Notes: generated by a model not told the origin, from the letters alone. A DNA stretch of 64,000 nt from Odiellus spinosus (GCA_963920705.1 OY987240.1:2672501-2736500); one strand, 5' to 3'; positions 1-9,608 are shown, numbered from the stretch's first letter. Numbers and translations are program-made.

Positions 1-964
1 CTTGGTTTATTTTTATTCAGGCCCGCCCTGTCTGAAAAAGAAATGTATAAAAAATTTATTGTGGGGCCAAAAGAGAGATATCCCTTCTTTACTCACAGCA
101 TTATACCGCAAAAAACGTGTTTTAGAAGTGGGCTTATATATCTACAATTTATCGTACAGCTTTCTAGGGTATCTGTAGACTGAGTAAGGTAAAAAAAGAA
201 ATTGTACGTCTCAGTCTTTAGTTTAGCGTGTTATGGGGAAAGTTAATGCGTTAATTGTTATTGAAAATGTTTACTTACGGTTGTGTAGGCGATACCGAGG
301 TCATAAGTTGATTTTGATCTAATATTTTGCCTGATGGCGATACTTGGTCTACAAATACTCTATAGATTTCTAAACGCCGAAATGTTTTTACAGAGGGACC
401 TTGAACTTGCTTATCTGAATTTTAATTTATTGACCTCAAATCGCTTCATTTGTTCGAAATCTTCGACAAAGCTTGTTCTCTGGAGATTTGGCTCGTTGAA
501 ATTTTAAATTAAGATTGATTCGTTTGAATACTATTTATTGGTAAGAAAGTGATTTTGAATTTGAATTATTTGTTTGATGCGTTTATAATTAGTTTGAAAT
601 ATTTTTATTTGGGAGTTTTTGGTACATTTTCTTTGACTTGAATTCTAATTTTATTTTTACTACTGAGTTTTGACTGAAATATTTGGTTGAAAATCAAAAG
701 GTTCTTTCATTCTTTTTTTCTCTGTACTTATTTTTAGTTTTCGTAAAAGAGTTATTTTCCGATTTACCGATTGATTTTCTGATATACTTTGGTAACCGAC
801 TTCACGAGTTTTATTTTTACTTCGAAGATCGAAGTATTTCATTTTATTTTTTATTTTTTGGTGTGTTAAGAGATATTTAACACAATCCTGAGATTGCTGC
901 TTTGAATTTATTCAACTAATTTGGGTTATTTGTTATTGAGTTGGTGTATTATTTACTTAAATAA
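1..964. other. AT-rich non-coding leader upstream of the Helitron ORF
   Basis: There is no convincing open frame here; the stretch is AT-rich with T runs. Around 301-415 it holds one of three copies of a dispersed segment that recurs at about 8564 and 9189, so at least part of it belongs to the Helitron family rather than to unique host DNA. No Helitron 5' terminus could be identified, and the element may begin before the window. Confidence 0.5.
301..415 (+). repeat. Leader repeat, copy A
   Basis: This segment has the core TACTTGGTCTACAAATACTC and, further on, GACCTTGAACTTGCTTAT. The same order of blocks is seen at 8564-8680 and 9189-9305, where the second block reads AACCTTGACCTTG. This copy is the most diverged of the three. 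It lies about 550 bp before the first Helitron ATG, whereas the other two lie inside the insertion in the gypsy 5' LTR, which ties the two elements together. Confidence 0.7.
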
Positions 965-2031
965 ATGGAAGGATACAAGAGTATAAATAAAGAGGAACTG
1001 AAAAAGCGTAAAGCTAGGGAGAAAATGAGAGAGCGCAGAGCTGATCCAGAGTATCGTAGGAGGGAAAATGAAAAAACGAAAGTTTTAGCGGCCCAAAGGA
1101 AAGCCAGTAAGCCCAGTATGTCATTGAATGTGGTTCATACTCCTGTTACTAGTACACCTGGTAGTTCGTCTGAAGTGATCTTATCACGCAATATTGCTGG
1201 GGAGAATAATTTTGAAGTAGTGTCATCTGCCAATGAAGTTAAAGTCATTCTGGAGTGGTAGAAATAGGGGTAATAGAGGGTTTAAGAAATTCTCCAACAA
1301 ATGGAAATCAACCTTTTACTTTTAACGACACGGCAGGTGGGCTAGAGCAAATGGCGAAAAAAATTAAGATGGATAGTGAAAATTATGGAGAGAATGAGCG
1401 TATTCGGAACCAGTTAGCGAAGGCAACTTCGCGCCTAGACGTAGATTATAGAGAAGAAGAACGTGCTAAAAATCAGTTGGCGATGGTTGGCAGACGCCAA
1501 GTGGAAGAATATAGAGAAGCTGAACGTGCTAAAAATCAGTTGGCGAAGGCTAACAGGCGCCAAGAGGTAGAATATAGAGAAGCTGAACGTTCTAAAAATC
1601 AGTTGGCGATGGTTGATAGACGCCAAGAGGTAGAATATAGAGAAGCTGAACATTCTAAAAATCAGTTGGCGATGGTTGATAGACGCCAAGAGGTAGAATA
1701 TAGAGAAGCTGAACGTTCTAAAAATCAGTTGGCGATGGTTGATAGACGCCAAGAGGTAGAATATAGAGAAGCTGAACGTTCTAAAAATCAGTTGGCGATG
1801 GTTGATAGACGCCAAGAGGTAGAATGTGGAGAAGCTGAACGTTCTAAAAATCAGTTGGTGATGATTGATAGGCGTCAGGTTGATGTATATAGAACCACAA
1901 AGCGTTCACAAAATAGAACCTCTGCGATTGAAAGAAGGGCTAACCCTTTGAATATAAAATCAGTTTATTTCCATACCATTAAAGAAGGCCCGACTTCGAA
2001 ATGTGAAGGATGTTCTAATCTTTTTTTTTAA
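965..2031 (+). pseudogene. Helitron N-terminal region (basic segment plus 21-residue repeats)
   Basis: Two overlapping frames cover this region. The first (965-1261) starts at an ATG with G at +4 and encodes a very basic segment (KKRKAREKMRERRADPEYRR) of the kind seen at the start of arthropod Helitron proteins. The second (about 1255-2031) has no obvious start of its own and is best read as a frame-shifted continuation; it contains nine 21-residue repeats and ends near 1988 with a CxxC segment (GPTSKCEGCSNLFF) that opens the DUF6570-like region. The break into the next piece is at a run of nine or so T (about 2021-2030). The repeats are rich in E, R, K and Q and should be helical. Their function in Helitrons is unknown to me. 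Confidence 0.65.
1372..1938 (+). repeat. Nine tandem 63-bp coding repeats
   Basis: The period is 63 bp (21 codons); a typical unit reads YREAERSKNQLAMVDRRQ. Units 4-7 are nearly identical in DNA and the outer ones are diverged, the pattern expected from unequal exchange or slippage in the middle of an array. The length keeps the reading frame. A long open frame on the opposite strand here is a shadow of this repeat. Confidence 0.9.
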
Positions 2032-2350
2032 GGGATCTCTTATGAAATCTAATGTATTTTTGTCGGTTCCTGGTATCGAACCCCGCGTGTTAAATGAAAG
2101 GGTTTTTTTATGCATCGCTTGCAATAAAGCGGTTAAAAAAAAGAGGTTCCAAAGTTTTCGAGAGAAAATGGTTTTCAGTTCCCTGTTATACCAGAAGCTT
2201 TAACAGGTATTTCCAATTTGGAGGAGAGAATGATATCGCCACGAATACCATTTATGCAAATAAGACGACTGGGGTGTGACCAACAAAGGGGTATTAAATG
2301 CAATGTCGTTAATGTACCCATAAATGTTGAGTCCAAGGTATCCGTTTTAC
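1981..2350 (+). pseudogene. Helitron DUF6570-like region, first part
   Basis: Reading through two frame breaks gives a segment with CxxC pairs (CEGC near 1999, CIAC near 2110), then LEERMISPRIPFMQIRRLG (about 2220-2275) and VVNVPINV (about 2305-2330). This ordering matches the cysteine-rich DUF6570 region found just before the Helitron_like_N domain in many arthropod Helitron proteins. The breaks are at the T run ending about 2030 and the A run at about 2136-2143. The sequence is interrupted at 2351 by a small TIR element and resumes in frame at 2690. Family assignment rests on remembered pattern, not a search. Confidence 0.65.
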
Positions 2351-2689
2351 CAGAAGCCGATGAAACCCTCCTTTGAAGTCTACTACTCCAATGTTCCATA
2401 TAGCGCTCCTCTCTGTATGGGTAAAATTCACAATTTTACGAGTTAGAAGGGGTCCTACTTCATCCCCCCCCTGTCTACGGAAAATTGGAATTTCTATCTC
2501 TCCACAAACGACGACGTTTTTTGAACGAACTCCAAGGCTGCTAGAGATATTCGCTCGACGAGTTCCCGCTCCGAAAACATCTACCGTTAGGAGGCGTACG
2601 AATCGCGCCTTTTGAGAATAACCCATACAGAGAGGGGTTGACAAGACCCGGGAGTAATAGACTTCAAAGGAGGGTTTCATCGGCTTCTG
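2351..2689. mobile_element. 339-bp TIR element (MITE-like) inside the Helitron
   Basis: The ends are inverted repeats of 39 bp with one mismatch (2351-2389 and 2651-2689), both starting CAGAAGCCGATG when read inward. A second inverted block (CTCTCTGTATGGGT near 2411 and its complement near 2622-2635) extends the symmetry to about 80 bp. It is flanked by GTTTTAC (2344-2350 and 2690-2696), and both copies are followed by C, so the target duplication is 7 or 8 bp. Removing the insertion joins the two Helitron pieces in frame. No transposase is present. An 8-bp duplication would fit hAT, P or Merlin; 7 bp would fit few families. The superfamily is left open. Confidence 0.85.
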
Positions 2690-3371
2690 GTTTTACCAAG
2701 TTTATCCCGCGACACAGACACCATTCAAATTGAACTAATGAGAAGGATGCAGTATAACAGGCCGTTTATGCATGAAACTGTTCGGCCCAGAAAGATTATG
2801 GAAGCCCTAAATTATTTAGTACGTACCCCTTTGTATCAGAAACATGAAATAACGATTAATTGCAATATATTAGATCCAATTCAGGAAGAGTTAGAATTTA
2901 TTGTCGATGAAAATGATTCTCAGAGACTTGACATCGAGGTACCACAGGTTAACCCAGTAGGTGGTCCAGATGTACAAAATAACGATAGAGACAGCGATGA
3001 TTTATGGAATGAGCCCGATTTTGCTAATCCTATCCCAGTGGGACACCAGGATACATTATTAGTTTCCTTGTCCGATTTTTTACCAACTGATACTTTGCGA
3101 GTTAAATTTGCCCCGGGAGAAGGGCAAAAACCAATGTCATTGTTATTTGACGAGGATTCGGAGGAAATGTCTTTCCCCAGTATTTATGTGGGTGAAAAAA
3201 GAGAACTCAATGTCAAAAGTAGCTATGGGAATATCGTTAAGTGGGAACTTCGAAATGCCGATCGCCGATGTGCGAAGAATCCTTCGAAGTTATTTTATTC
3301 TTTGGTTAAATTAGAAACGAACACAATTAGTCAATCTATACAAGTGAGTATGAGAAAAAGTAAAAAAAAAA
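2690..3371 (+). pseudogene. Helitron DUF6570-like region, second part
   Basis: The reading frame resumes directly after the TIR element with codons for LPSLSRDT, then a conserved-looking block (HETVRPRKIMEALNYLV, about 2770-2822) and LYQKHEI. This is the usual end of the DUF6570-like region. An acidic, probably disordered linker follows (about 2885-3180; EELEF, NDRDSDD, DEDSEE). The frame breaks in a run of 11 A at 3361-3371; the next frame carries the peptide leading into the Rep domain. No catalytic motif is expected here. Confidence 0.65.
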
Positions 3372-4326
3372 AGACTGGTCGAATTTCACGGCCGGGTATC
3401 TCGCCTCTGAGGGGGCTATTGATACGCTTATAAAGCAGCATGATGATGGATTTAGAGTTCTCGAAAGACTAAAATCTTCTACGTCTTATTGGCAACACAG
3501 GCAAAAAGAGATGCTGGCGATGCTAAGACAACTTGGGACAGCTACTCTTTTTGTGACGCTTTCAGCTGCGGAAAGTAAATGGCCCGAGCTTTTAAACGTA
3601 TTGCGCTCTACTTCTGGGCAAGAAGTTCTAGAAAATCAAGAGGTTTTAAGTTTAAGTTACGCTGAAAAAGCAAAGCTTATTCAGGATGACCCAGTTACTT
3701 GGGCTCGTTATATTGACTACCGTTTCCAAGCTTTGCTTAAAGCTCTTCAGAAATTAGGCCCCCTTGGTATAGTAGAAGATTACTACTTTAGAGTAGATAT
3801 ACAGCAAAGGGGCTCTCCTCACCAGCATGGACTTGTATGGATAAAAGGAGCTCCAAAATTGAAGGACGACTTTTCTAATGTAAAAGAAGTAGAAAAGTTT
3901 GTCGATGAAATTATTGCATGCGCTGGTGAGCATGATGATGAAAACTTAAATTTATTGACACGGCTACAGTTTCATAGACACACGACAACGTGTAAAAAAA
4001 AAGGTTAATAATAGTTCAGTTTGCCGCTTTGGAATTCCTTTTCCACCCATGCCCCGTACTCTAATATACGATCCAAAGAAAAGGGTGGTTGGAACGGCGG
4101 AGGTAGTAAAGAAATGCAAAGAAAATAATAAAACGTTTGTACGATACATTGCAAACTAAGGAAAAGGAACTTTGGGTTAATACATTTGAGGAATTGTTAG
4201 CGAAATTAAGCATGACTGAAGAAGAGTATATTTCGGCCGTAACTTACGATATTAAAAGAAAAACAGTTCTATTGAAACGAAATCCTAAAGATACCAGGGT
4301 TAATCCTTATAATAAGGAAGTTTTGG
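3372..4326 (+). pseudogene. Helitron Rep domain (Helitron_like_N), HUH part
   Basis: This piece encodes the first half of the HUH rolling-circle endonuclease, which nicks DNA through a tyrosine and uses two metal-binding histidines. Visible landmarks are FVTLSAAESKWPELLNVL (about 3550-3603) and the HxH motif in QQRGSPHQHGLVW (about 3802-3840). The frame breaks again in an A9 run (about 3993-4001), then continues with IPFPPMPRT and a further segment ending KRNPKDTRVNPYNKEVL (about 4276-4326). A further break or stop lies near 4150. The catalytic tyrosines lie beyond the Penelope-like insertion. The family match is strong on motif grounds. Confidence 0.8.
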
Positions 4327-5202
4327 GGCGTCCACCCTAACATACGTTTCACATTGGAACTTATGTCCAATAACAGTATCCCATACCTGGACGTTCTTGT
4401 TAAAAAGACTGAGAACCTCATTGAGACATCAGTCTATAGAAAACAGTTCTCGGTATGCACCATCCCCCATAATAGATCTGCACATCCAAACTCACAGAAA
4501 ATGTCTTCTTTTTACACACTAGTATATAGAGCTTTATATATATCTTCTAATAATACAGATCTACAATCAGAACTTGAATTTTTGAAACTGGTAGCTATAG
4601 ACAGGGGATATCCACCATCCATAGTAGATAAAGCAAGTCAAAAATTCATTAGCTCTAATGATGTGGCCAAACGCACAACTCTAAAAAAAAAAAAAAAAAA
4701 AAAAAACTTTGACAAGGACCTTCCTATCATATGTATTCCTTACTACCCCACACTGACGTCCAAAATTAGTAATAAATTTAAAAGAATCCTTAAATGTAAT
4801 ATTGCATTCAGACCGCTCAATAAAATAGTTAATCAATTTAAATCTTTAAAAGATCCAATAAATATAGATGAAAAATCGGGTATTTATTCTATCCAGTGTG
4901 AATGTGATAAGGAATACATAGGACAAACAGAACGTAGCCTAAAATTTCGAACGAAGGAACACTCGGCTGACGTCAGACTAAATAGAACCGAAAAATCGGC
5001 ATTAGCCGCTCATGCGCAAACAACTAAACATGTAATTAATTTTGACACTATAAAACTTAAAAAACAATGCAATAATAGGAAAGAATTAGATATAACTGAA
5101 GCATGTTACATTAAAAAATCTAAAGACAACAATAATTGCCTAAATCGCGACCTAGGACCAGGCATAGAACAACTTAATCTTTGGAAAAATTTACTTTTTT
5201 AA
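4327..5202 (+). pseudogene. PLE protein fragment: RT end plus GIY-YIG endonuclease
   Basis: This is an open frame of about 290 codons with no start of its own. It begins in the distal RT region (NIRFTLELMSNNSIPYLDVL, a PLE hallmark) followed by SVYRKQF. A run of about 19 A (4684-4703) encodes lysines in the linker. The C-terminal 120 residues form a GIY-YIG nuclease: GIYSIQC, then EYIG, the arginine/histidine block FRTKEH, AAHAQTTKH, and a glutamate in ITEACYIKK, all in the usual order. In PLEs this nuclease nicks the target for reverse transcription. The nuclease part looks intact; the RT palm is missing, so this copy cannot move itself. Stop TAA at 5200-5202. Confidence 0.85.
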
Positions 5203-5243
5203 AAAATGTATAAATTTAAATGCTCTCTTGTAAACTAGGTTAT

Positions 5244-5287
5244 ACCCCCTGATGATGAACCAATAACGTGTTCGAAACTAGTCGGGT
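5244..5287 (+). ncRNA. Hammerhead-ribozyme-like motif in the PLE 3' region
   Basis: The hammerhead core is present in order: CTGATGA (5249-5255), a stem II of GAAC (5257-5260) with GTTC (5270-5273), GAA (5274-5276), a very short stem III (AC/GT, 5277-5278 with 5281-5282, two-base loop) and cleavage-site C at 5283. Stem I is CCC (5246-5248) with GGG (5284-5286), plus a possible A-U. Minimal type I hammerheads with tiny stem III are known in Penelope-like elements. One oddity is an extra U at 5256 between the core and stem II, which could weaken activity. The assignment is by hand folding. Confidence 0.6.
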
Positions 5288-5399
5288 CATTTTAATTGTT
5301 TTTATCGCTTAAAATAAATTCTTGTGCACATTGAAATATCGTTGTCCCAATTCATTTCTATAGTAATTTTGCAGAGATCAGTGAATCTTCCGTTATCAA

Positions 5400-5773
5400 T
5401 AAGCAAATATGGATATTCAGTATGTTCTCGATCCCTACGCTTGCGTTATGTACATTGTATCTTATATTGGAAAATCGCAAAGAGGCATGTCGGACCTCTT
5501 GCGTACAGCCGCAAAGCAAGCGAATAAAGACAAATGTTCAGTTAAAGAGAAATTGAAAGTTATAGCGAATAGTTTTTTAAATTCACACGAGATAAGTGCG
5601 CAGGAGGCGGCCTATTCTTGTTTGCAAATTCCTGTGTCAAGGTGTAGTAGAGCGTGTACGTTCTTTAATACAAATTTGCCCGAAAACCGTGTACACATTC
5701 TTAAAAGCCAAGTGGAACTTCAAGAGTTGCCAGAAGACAGTGATAATGTCTTTTCCACTGGGCTTTTAGATCA
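5400..5773 (+). pseudogene. Helitron Rep domain, catalytic-tyrosine part
   Basis: The frame opens with MDIQYVLDPYACVMYIVSYI, where the Y-x3-Y pair in MYIVSYIGKSQRGMS is the expected pair of catalytic tyrosines of Helitron Rep. It continues through AQEAAYSCLQIP and ELPEDSDNVFSTGLLD, also typical. A TAA sits a few codons before this block, in the junction with the Penelope-like element. The frame is cut at 5774 by the gypsy LTR and resumes at 17906: the codons on the two sides join to a continuous peptide. Both tyrosines are intact. Confidence 0.8.
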
Positions 5774-6917
5774 TGTGACCCCGTCACATATTTCACCCTA
5801 CTCTACCCTCTAAATTTTTAATTTTGGTAATGAAAATGTATTATAAGCCAATTTTTTTGTTGTATTATGTGTCACCTGCTCTTTAAAGAAACTATTTTTA
5901 CTTAAAACCGGGAAAAATATAAAAACCCAACTATGCCCTAAAAGCCTCCCCCCGTCCATCTTCCACAGAAAATCCAGACCGACCCTGCAGAATACCAAGA
6001 AACGAAAGGGATACGTCACGAGGCACGCGGTAGCGGCCGTCGAGAGAGGTGCCCGGATGGCCCGAACAAGAACCAGAGCGTCCTTTTTTCCATCCCCCCA
6101 AAAACTAACGTACGCAAAGCCACGCCGGGAAAAGGAAAACTGCAACTGGCGAAGATACACACGCTACGCTTCCCCCATCCGAGGCGACAATTATAGAGAA
6201 GCATGGAAGGAAAGGGTATCTCGACAGAAACCACCGAAGGAACAGGACCTCCCCACTAGAAGACGAGCGCTCTGCGCTGATGCTGAAGACAAAGCCCGCT
6301 TAAACCAAGGGCTCGGACTCCGCCATTTTAAGTCCTCGATCCTTCGGGACATAGTCGCTGTCGTGAACTTTATAAAACCGCGAAATAACTAAGAAAGTCC
6401 CGCTAGAAGAAGTTAGAAGAAAAAATGAGTCGAATCTCACCGCACTATTAATGGAAAAGAGCCACCTAGGCCACAAAGAATTCCGATTCGACCTCCAGAA
6501 TCCGATGATCCCCGCTGATTATATTCAATCCACGAAGGAAAGGAGCCTCCCCCGCTATATGGCGTCGAAACCAAGAAATCCAGCAAACTAAAAACACAAC
6601 GACGAAGGACGATAATTACTGAAGTCAAACAAGATCCCCCCCTCGAGACCCCAAGAAACCGGACTACCATTCGTCGGAGCATGTGTGAAGACCTACCCGA
6701 GAGACCGTGCCGTAACTGATTTCAACGAAGTTGCCACCCCGCAAGCTGTCCGAGAAATCCCGTTTAACCCCTCAAGGAGAGAGCCAGTGAAACCGATTGG
6801 TACAGGAATGGATACGGCTCTACTGTTACGCAACAAAATCCAGCTTATTCCGAGAGAGAAACGACGGCCCCCGAACCTAACTTTTTCGTAAAACACAGGC
6901 AGTGTTGAGTACTTTTT
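5774..6917 (+). repeat. Gypsy 5' LTR, first part
   Basis: It starts TGTGACCCCGTCACAT, matching the 3' LTR start at 15486. It lacks about 325 bp that the 3' LTR has (15641-15966). A TATAAAAA lies near 5918 (also in the 3' LTR), and a second TATAAAA at 6371-6377 is seen only in this copy, because the 3' LTR has lost the surrounding bases. The LTR is interrupted at 6917/6918 within a T run and resumes at 9609. Confidence 0.9.
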
Positions 6918-6949
6918 ACCTCCCCGAGTGAACTTGTTCACGGGGAGGT
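6918..6949. repeat. Terminal hairpin of the LTR insertion
   Basis: ACCTCCCCG and GTGAAC pair with GTTCAC and GGGGAGGT around a two-base turn, with one unpaired A. It starts at the exact left end of the insertion. Confidence 0.85.
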
Positions 6950-6988
6950 TTTACGTTCGTGGTGTCTGTGTGTCTGTTTGTCTGTCAC

Positions 6989-7041
6989 TTCCGGTGTAAG
7001 CGGATATCCTGTGTACACTATTTCCGGTGTAACCGGATATC
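6989..7041. repeat. Subterminal direct repeat pair
   Basis: TTCCGGTGTAAGCGGATATC (6989-7008) and TTCCGGTGTAACCGGATATC (7022-7041) differ by one base and lie 33 bp apart, close to the left end of the insertion. Short subterminal repeats of this kind can be protein-binding sites in transposons, but nothing here shows what binds. Confidence 0.8.
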
Positions 7042-7165
7042 ACGTGACCTAGCACGTAGAGCAAAAATCTTGGGACTCAAGACGTAAACATGCCATCTTA
7101 TCGTTCAATTCCGTTCAACGGGAATTCCTATAATCAGGCTGCCACATGGATAAGCTTCAGGTGTC

Positions 7166-7420
7166 GTGCGATTTTATGCAACCGTGGACGTCTCCCATTG
7201 CATATTATCGCCTTCCACCATCCACATCAAACCTCGATGCTGGGCAGTTGTTATAATCACCTCCGACCATCCTAACGCACCAAGGTTCAACCTCCAGTTT
7301 CCGATCTCAGCGGGCCATATTAGCGAGGCGTCCCTCACTAATATGGTCCACATCAATCATCAACTCGCCCCCTCTACGGGTCAGATTTTCGTTCGTAGCT
7401 ACACTGAGCGCCTGGTGTAA
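7166..7420 (+). CDS. Unrecognised small ORF in the LTR insertion
   Basis: This is an open frame of about 84 codons in a GC-richer stretch that stands out from the AT-rich sequence to its right. The C-terminal half (HPNAPRFNLQFPISAGHISE, then HINHQLAPSTGQIFVRSYTE) has the composition of a real protein. No family was recognised. An ATG-started overlapping frame (7090-7275) is less protein-like. It could be a captured gene fragment, since rolling-circle elements often carry such pieces, or chance. Confidence 0.25.
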   Translation: MRFYATVDVSHCILSPSTIHIKPRCWAVVIITSDHPNAPRFNLQFPISAGHISEASLTNMVHINHQLAPSTGQIFVRSYTERLV

Positions 7421-7980
7421 TAACTACCTCCAGACATTGAACAGGGGGTGGGTTCCCCTTTCTTCACAGCTTTAAGTTACAGATACCTAATAATGTTTTT
7501 CGATCGCCTTATATACCACTTTTTTTACACTAACGCGTTGTAGCCTTATGGCGTGGTATCTTTCAGTGAATTGAAACGAAATGTTCATTTAAACTATAAT
7601 TAAAATTTCTTAAATTACTTAACTTAGTCTAATTAATAATTTCACTGAAAATTAAATTAAAATTAAATGTTATTTTAGAAGATATTTAAGAAATTGTCTA
7701 AGAATTTTGCGAAATTTGTATGTTCAATACCAGCTCGAGTTGGCAGCACGCGTTAAGCTATTTTCCATGTACCATTTAGTCCAAAAACATAGGTATAAAG
7801 GTATTGTAGGCTTAGGCTTGCTGCAAACTCAGGGTGGATTGGAAAACTAATACAGTTCAACTTCTACGCATATGGAAGTAGTCTTGTTTTTTATCTATTT
7901 TAATTGATTGATTTAATTTTTTAGCTTAGCCTCAGTTATTAAAATGTGTAGGTGTTTTTTTTTATTTTGTTTATCGCATA

Positions 7981-8014
7981 TATAAAAGCGTGAAATACTA
8001 TTTCGGCCGTCAGA
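7981..8014 (+). promoter_or_regulatory. Candidate Pol II core promoter
   Basis: TATAAAAG (7981-7988) is followed by an initiator-like TCAGA (8010-8014) whose A lies 31 bp after the first T of the TATA box, the usual arthropod spacing. No ORF of note follows, so any transcript would be non-coding or would belong to the parent element's leader. Confidence 0.4.
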
Positions 8015-8563
8015 GAAAAAGCTGGGATCGAAGAGCTGGTTTTCTTTTCGCTCGCCGTACCAATTCACTAGTGTGATGGTAATTCGACAGCGGCTCTTAG
8101 CTGCTTCGACTGGCGTTTCTCTCCGTGGAGTGATACCTCCTTTACCTCGGTGTCGAGGAGAGCTAATACACGTGTGATTGGGCTTCGTACTTGTACATAA
8201 CCTTAAGGCCTGCTTAAAAGCCTCATATAATGTAAGGTCTTATAGGTGATTTGCACTTGACTTTTGGAGCGAATGTACCCGTATATCTAACTTAAACTTC
8301 TCCATTACCTACTTTGATTTTCATGTACTTGAGTTCCGTGACTGGAATGTGCTTTAAACCCAATCTTTAATAATTCGCCATTGAATAACAAACCAACTAT
8401 TACCACGTAGGATAGGAGACATGATAATTGAGGTCTACATGTTGAATAACCTGCCACAAACTTGTTAATGCCTACTGTCGTTTATTTTCGGTGACATTTT
8501 AGCTAGTGTGTAGTCACGTAAAATAACGTTTGTTTCACAACTTGTGTTGTACACTAAAGCCAT

Positions 8564-8680
8564 GTATAGGTTCAATTTGATATAACATTTTGCCTTTTAC
8601 GTTACTTGGTCTACAAATACTCTACAACCGTCAAAATTCTGATATGGTTTTAAAAGAAGAACCTTGACCTTGTGTATTTA
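8564..8680 (+). repeat. Leader repeat, copy B
   Basis: It shares TACTTGGTCTACAAATACTC and TTTTAAAAGAAGAACCTTG with copy C 625 bp downstream, and the first block with copy A upstream of the Helitron. The likeness to C continues into the following 120 bp (TTATTATTCAGG against TCATTATTCAGC, then GTTCTCA), so B and C are a diverged tandem pair. Confidence 0.75.
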
Positions 8681-9188
8681 ATCTCATATCGAGATTAAAT
8701 GTTTTTCGCTTCTAATTTTAATTGGTTTATCAATATGTTATTTGTATAGATATTTTTTTAAGATTTTATATTTTTTAGATTAAAATAAATTTATTATTCA
8801 GGAAGATTTTGTAGAATCTAGTTCTCAGGATTACCGGTGTTGAAAATTTATTTTGCTAATGTTATCTTGATGTCTGTGTTTTCTGCCCGCTATTTGGTAG
8901 TGGTAAGATTAATATTTTTCATTTTAATTAATGGACTTATTTGGCGTTTATTTGATAATTTGCTTTACTTAAATTGTTCGTGTAAGGGCTATTTTACATA
9001 TTACCAAAGATTGCTAATTTCAGTTGTCTTAATTCTGATTTTTTTGTTTTAATACTGAATTATGGACTGGATTATTTATCTCGAAATCTACGTGGTTATA
9101 TCTTATTTATTTTCCTTTTTTTCTCTAGTTAGGTTTGGTTTTAAGTAGAGAATTATTTAGGGTTTTGTTGGTATACTGAAGAAATGCA

Positions 9189-9305
9189 TATAGGTTCAAT
9201 GTGATATAATATTTTGATTATTGGCGTTACTTGGTCTGCAAATACTCTAGAGCCTTCAAAATTATTATATGGTTTTAAAAGAAGAACCTTGACCTTGCTT
9301 ATTTT
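9189..9305 (+). repeat. Leader repeat, copy C
   Basis: This is the tandem partner of the copy at 8564. Downstream (about 9380-9480) it still resembles the sequence after copy A (TTGAATTAAGTTTGATTC against TTAAATTAAGATTGATTC). A short TTAGG-like run (GGTTAGGTTAG) lies at about 9549-9559, too short to call telomeric. Confidence 0.75.
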
Positions 9306-9608
9306 ACTCGATACGCATTTATATTAAAATTAATTCATTATTCAGCAAATTTTTTTTCCGACTCTGGTTCTCAAAATTTTATTTTGAATTAAGTTTGATT
9401 CTTTTGCATTCAAATTTATCTTGATAAGAAGTATATTTTTGATCTGAATTATTGGTTTAATATATTTGGTGTTTAATTGAGATATTATTTCTTTTTGCTT
9501 TCAATCTTCGTCTTCCACAAATGCCATAAATTTTAATATTTTAGGTAAGGTTAGGTTAGTTAACATCACGTGGTTGTCGGGGAGGTAATATTTTGGTTTC
9601 CCAACTTG

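Larger units (their letters stand above)
4327..5330 (+). mobile_element. 5'-truncated Penelope-like element (PLE)
   Basis: The element begins inside the reverse-transcriptase region and runs through a complete GIY-YIG endonuclease and a 3' tail, so it is truncated at its 5' side. It lies between two Helitron coding pieces. The left junction is near 4327, where Helitron coding ends and PLE coding begins. The right junction is uncertain (5290-5395). The sequences on either side (CCTTATAATAAGG at 4304-4316 and a similar stretch near 5389) may be a degraded target duplication, but this is weak. Confidence 0.8.
6918..9608. mobile_element. 2.69-kb insertion in the gypsy 5' LTR, Helitron-like candidate
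   Basis: Comparison with the 3' LTR, which reads straight through (16931-16937), shows this block is an insertion inside a T run, with at most a TT duplication. Its left end is a near-perfect hairpin (6918-6949) starting ACCTCCCCG. CGGGGAGGT, the complement of that start, recurs 22 bp inside the right end (9578-9586). It carries two copies of the leader repeat found upstream of the Helitron ORF. T-T targets, asymmetric inverted ends and a terminal hairpin are reported features of Helentron-type rolling-circle elements. No transposition gene is present, so it would be non-autonomous. Insertion status is firm; the class is inference. Confidence 0.6.

Noticed and set aside
1435-1815. 126-codon open frame on the minus strand
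   Set aside because: It is the antisense of the 63-bp coding repeat and has the same periodicity.
2066-2090. tRNA B-box-like sequence (GGGTTCGATACC on the minus strand)
   Set aside because: It lies inside the DUF6570-like coding region, and no A box or cloverleaf could be formed around it.
2309-2680. 123-codon minus-strand frame over the TIR element, and an opposing plus-strand frame
   Set aside because: They follow the inverted ends and cross the insertion junction; neither has recognisable protein features.
5810-6392. Open frames in the gypsy LTR on both strands, and their copies at 15830-16298
   Set aside because: They are frame-shifted between the two LTR copies and have no protein-like features.
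9541-9562. TTAGG telomere repeat
   Set aside because: Only about two partial units are present; too short to be telomeric.
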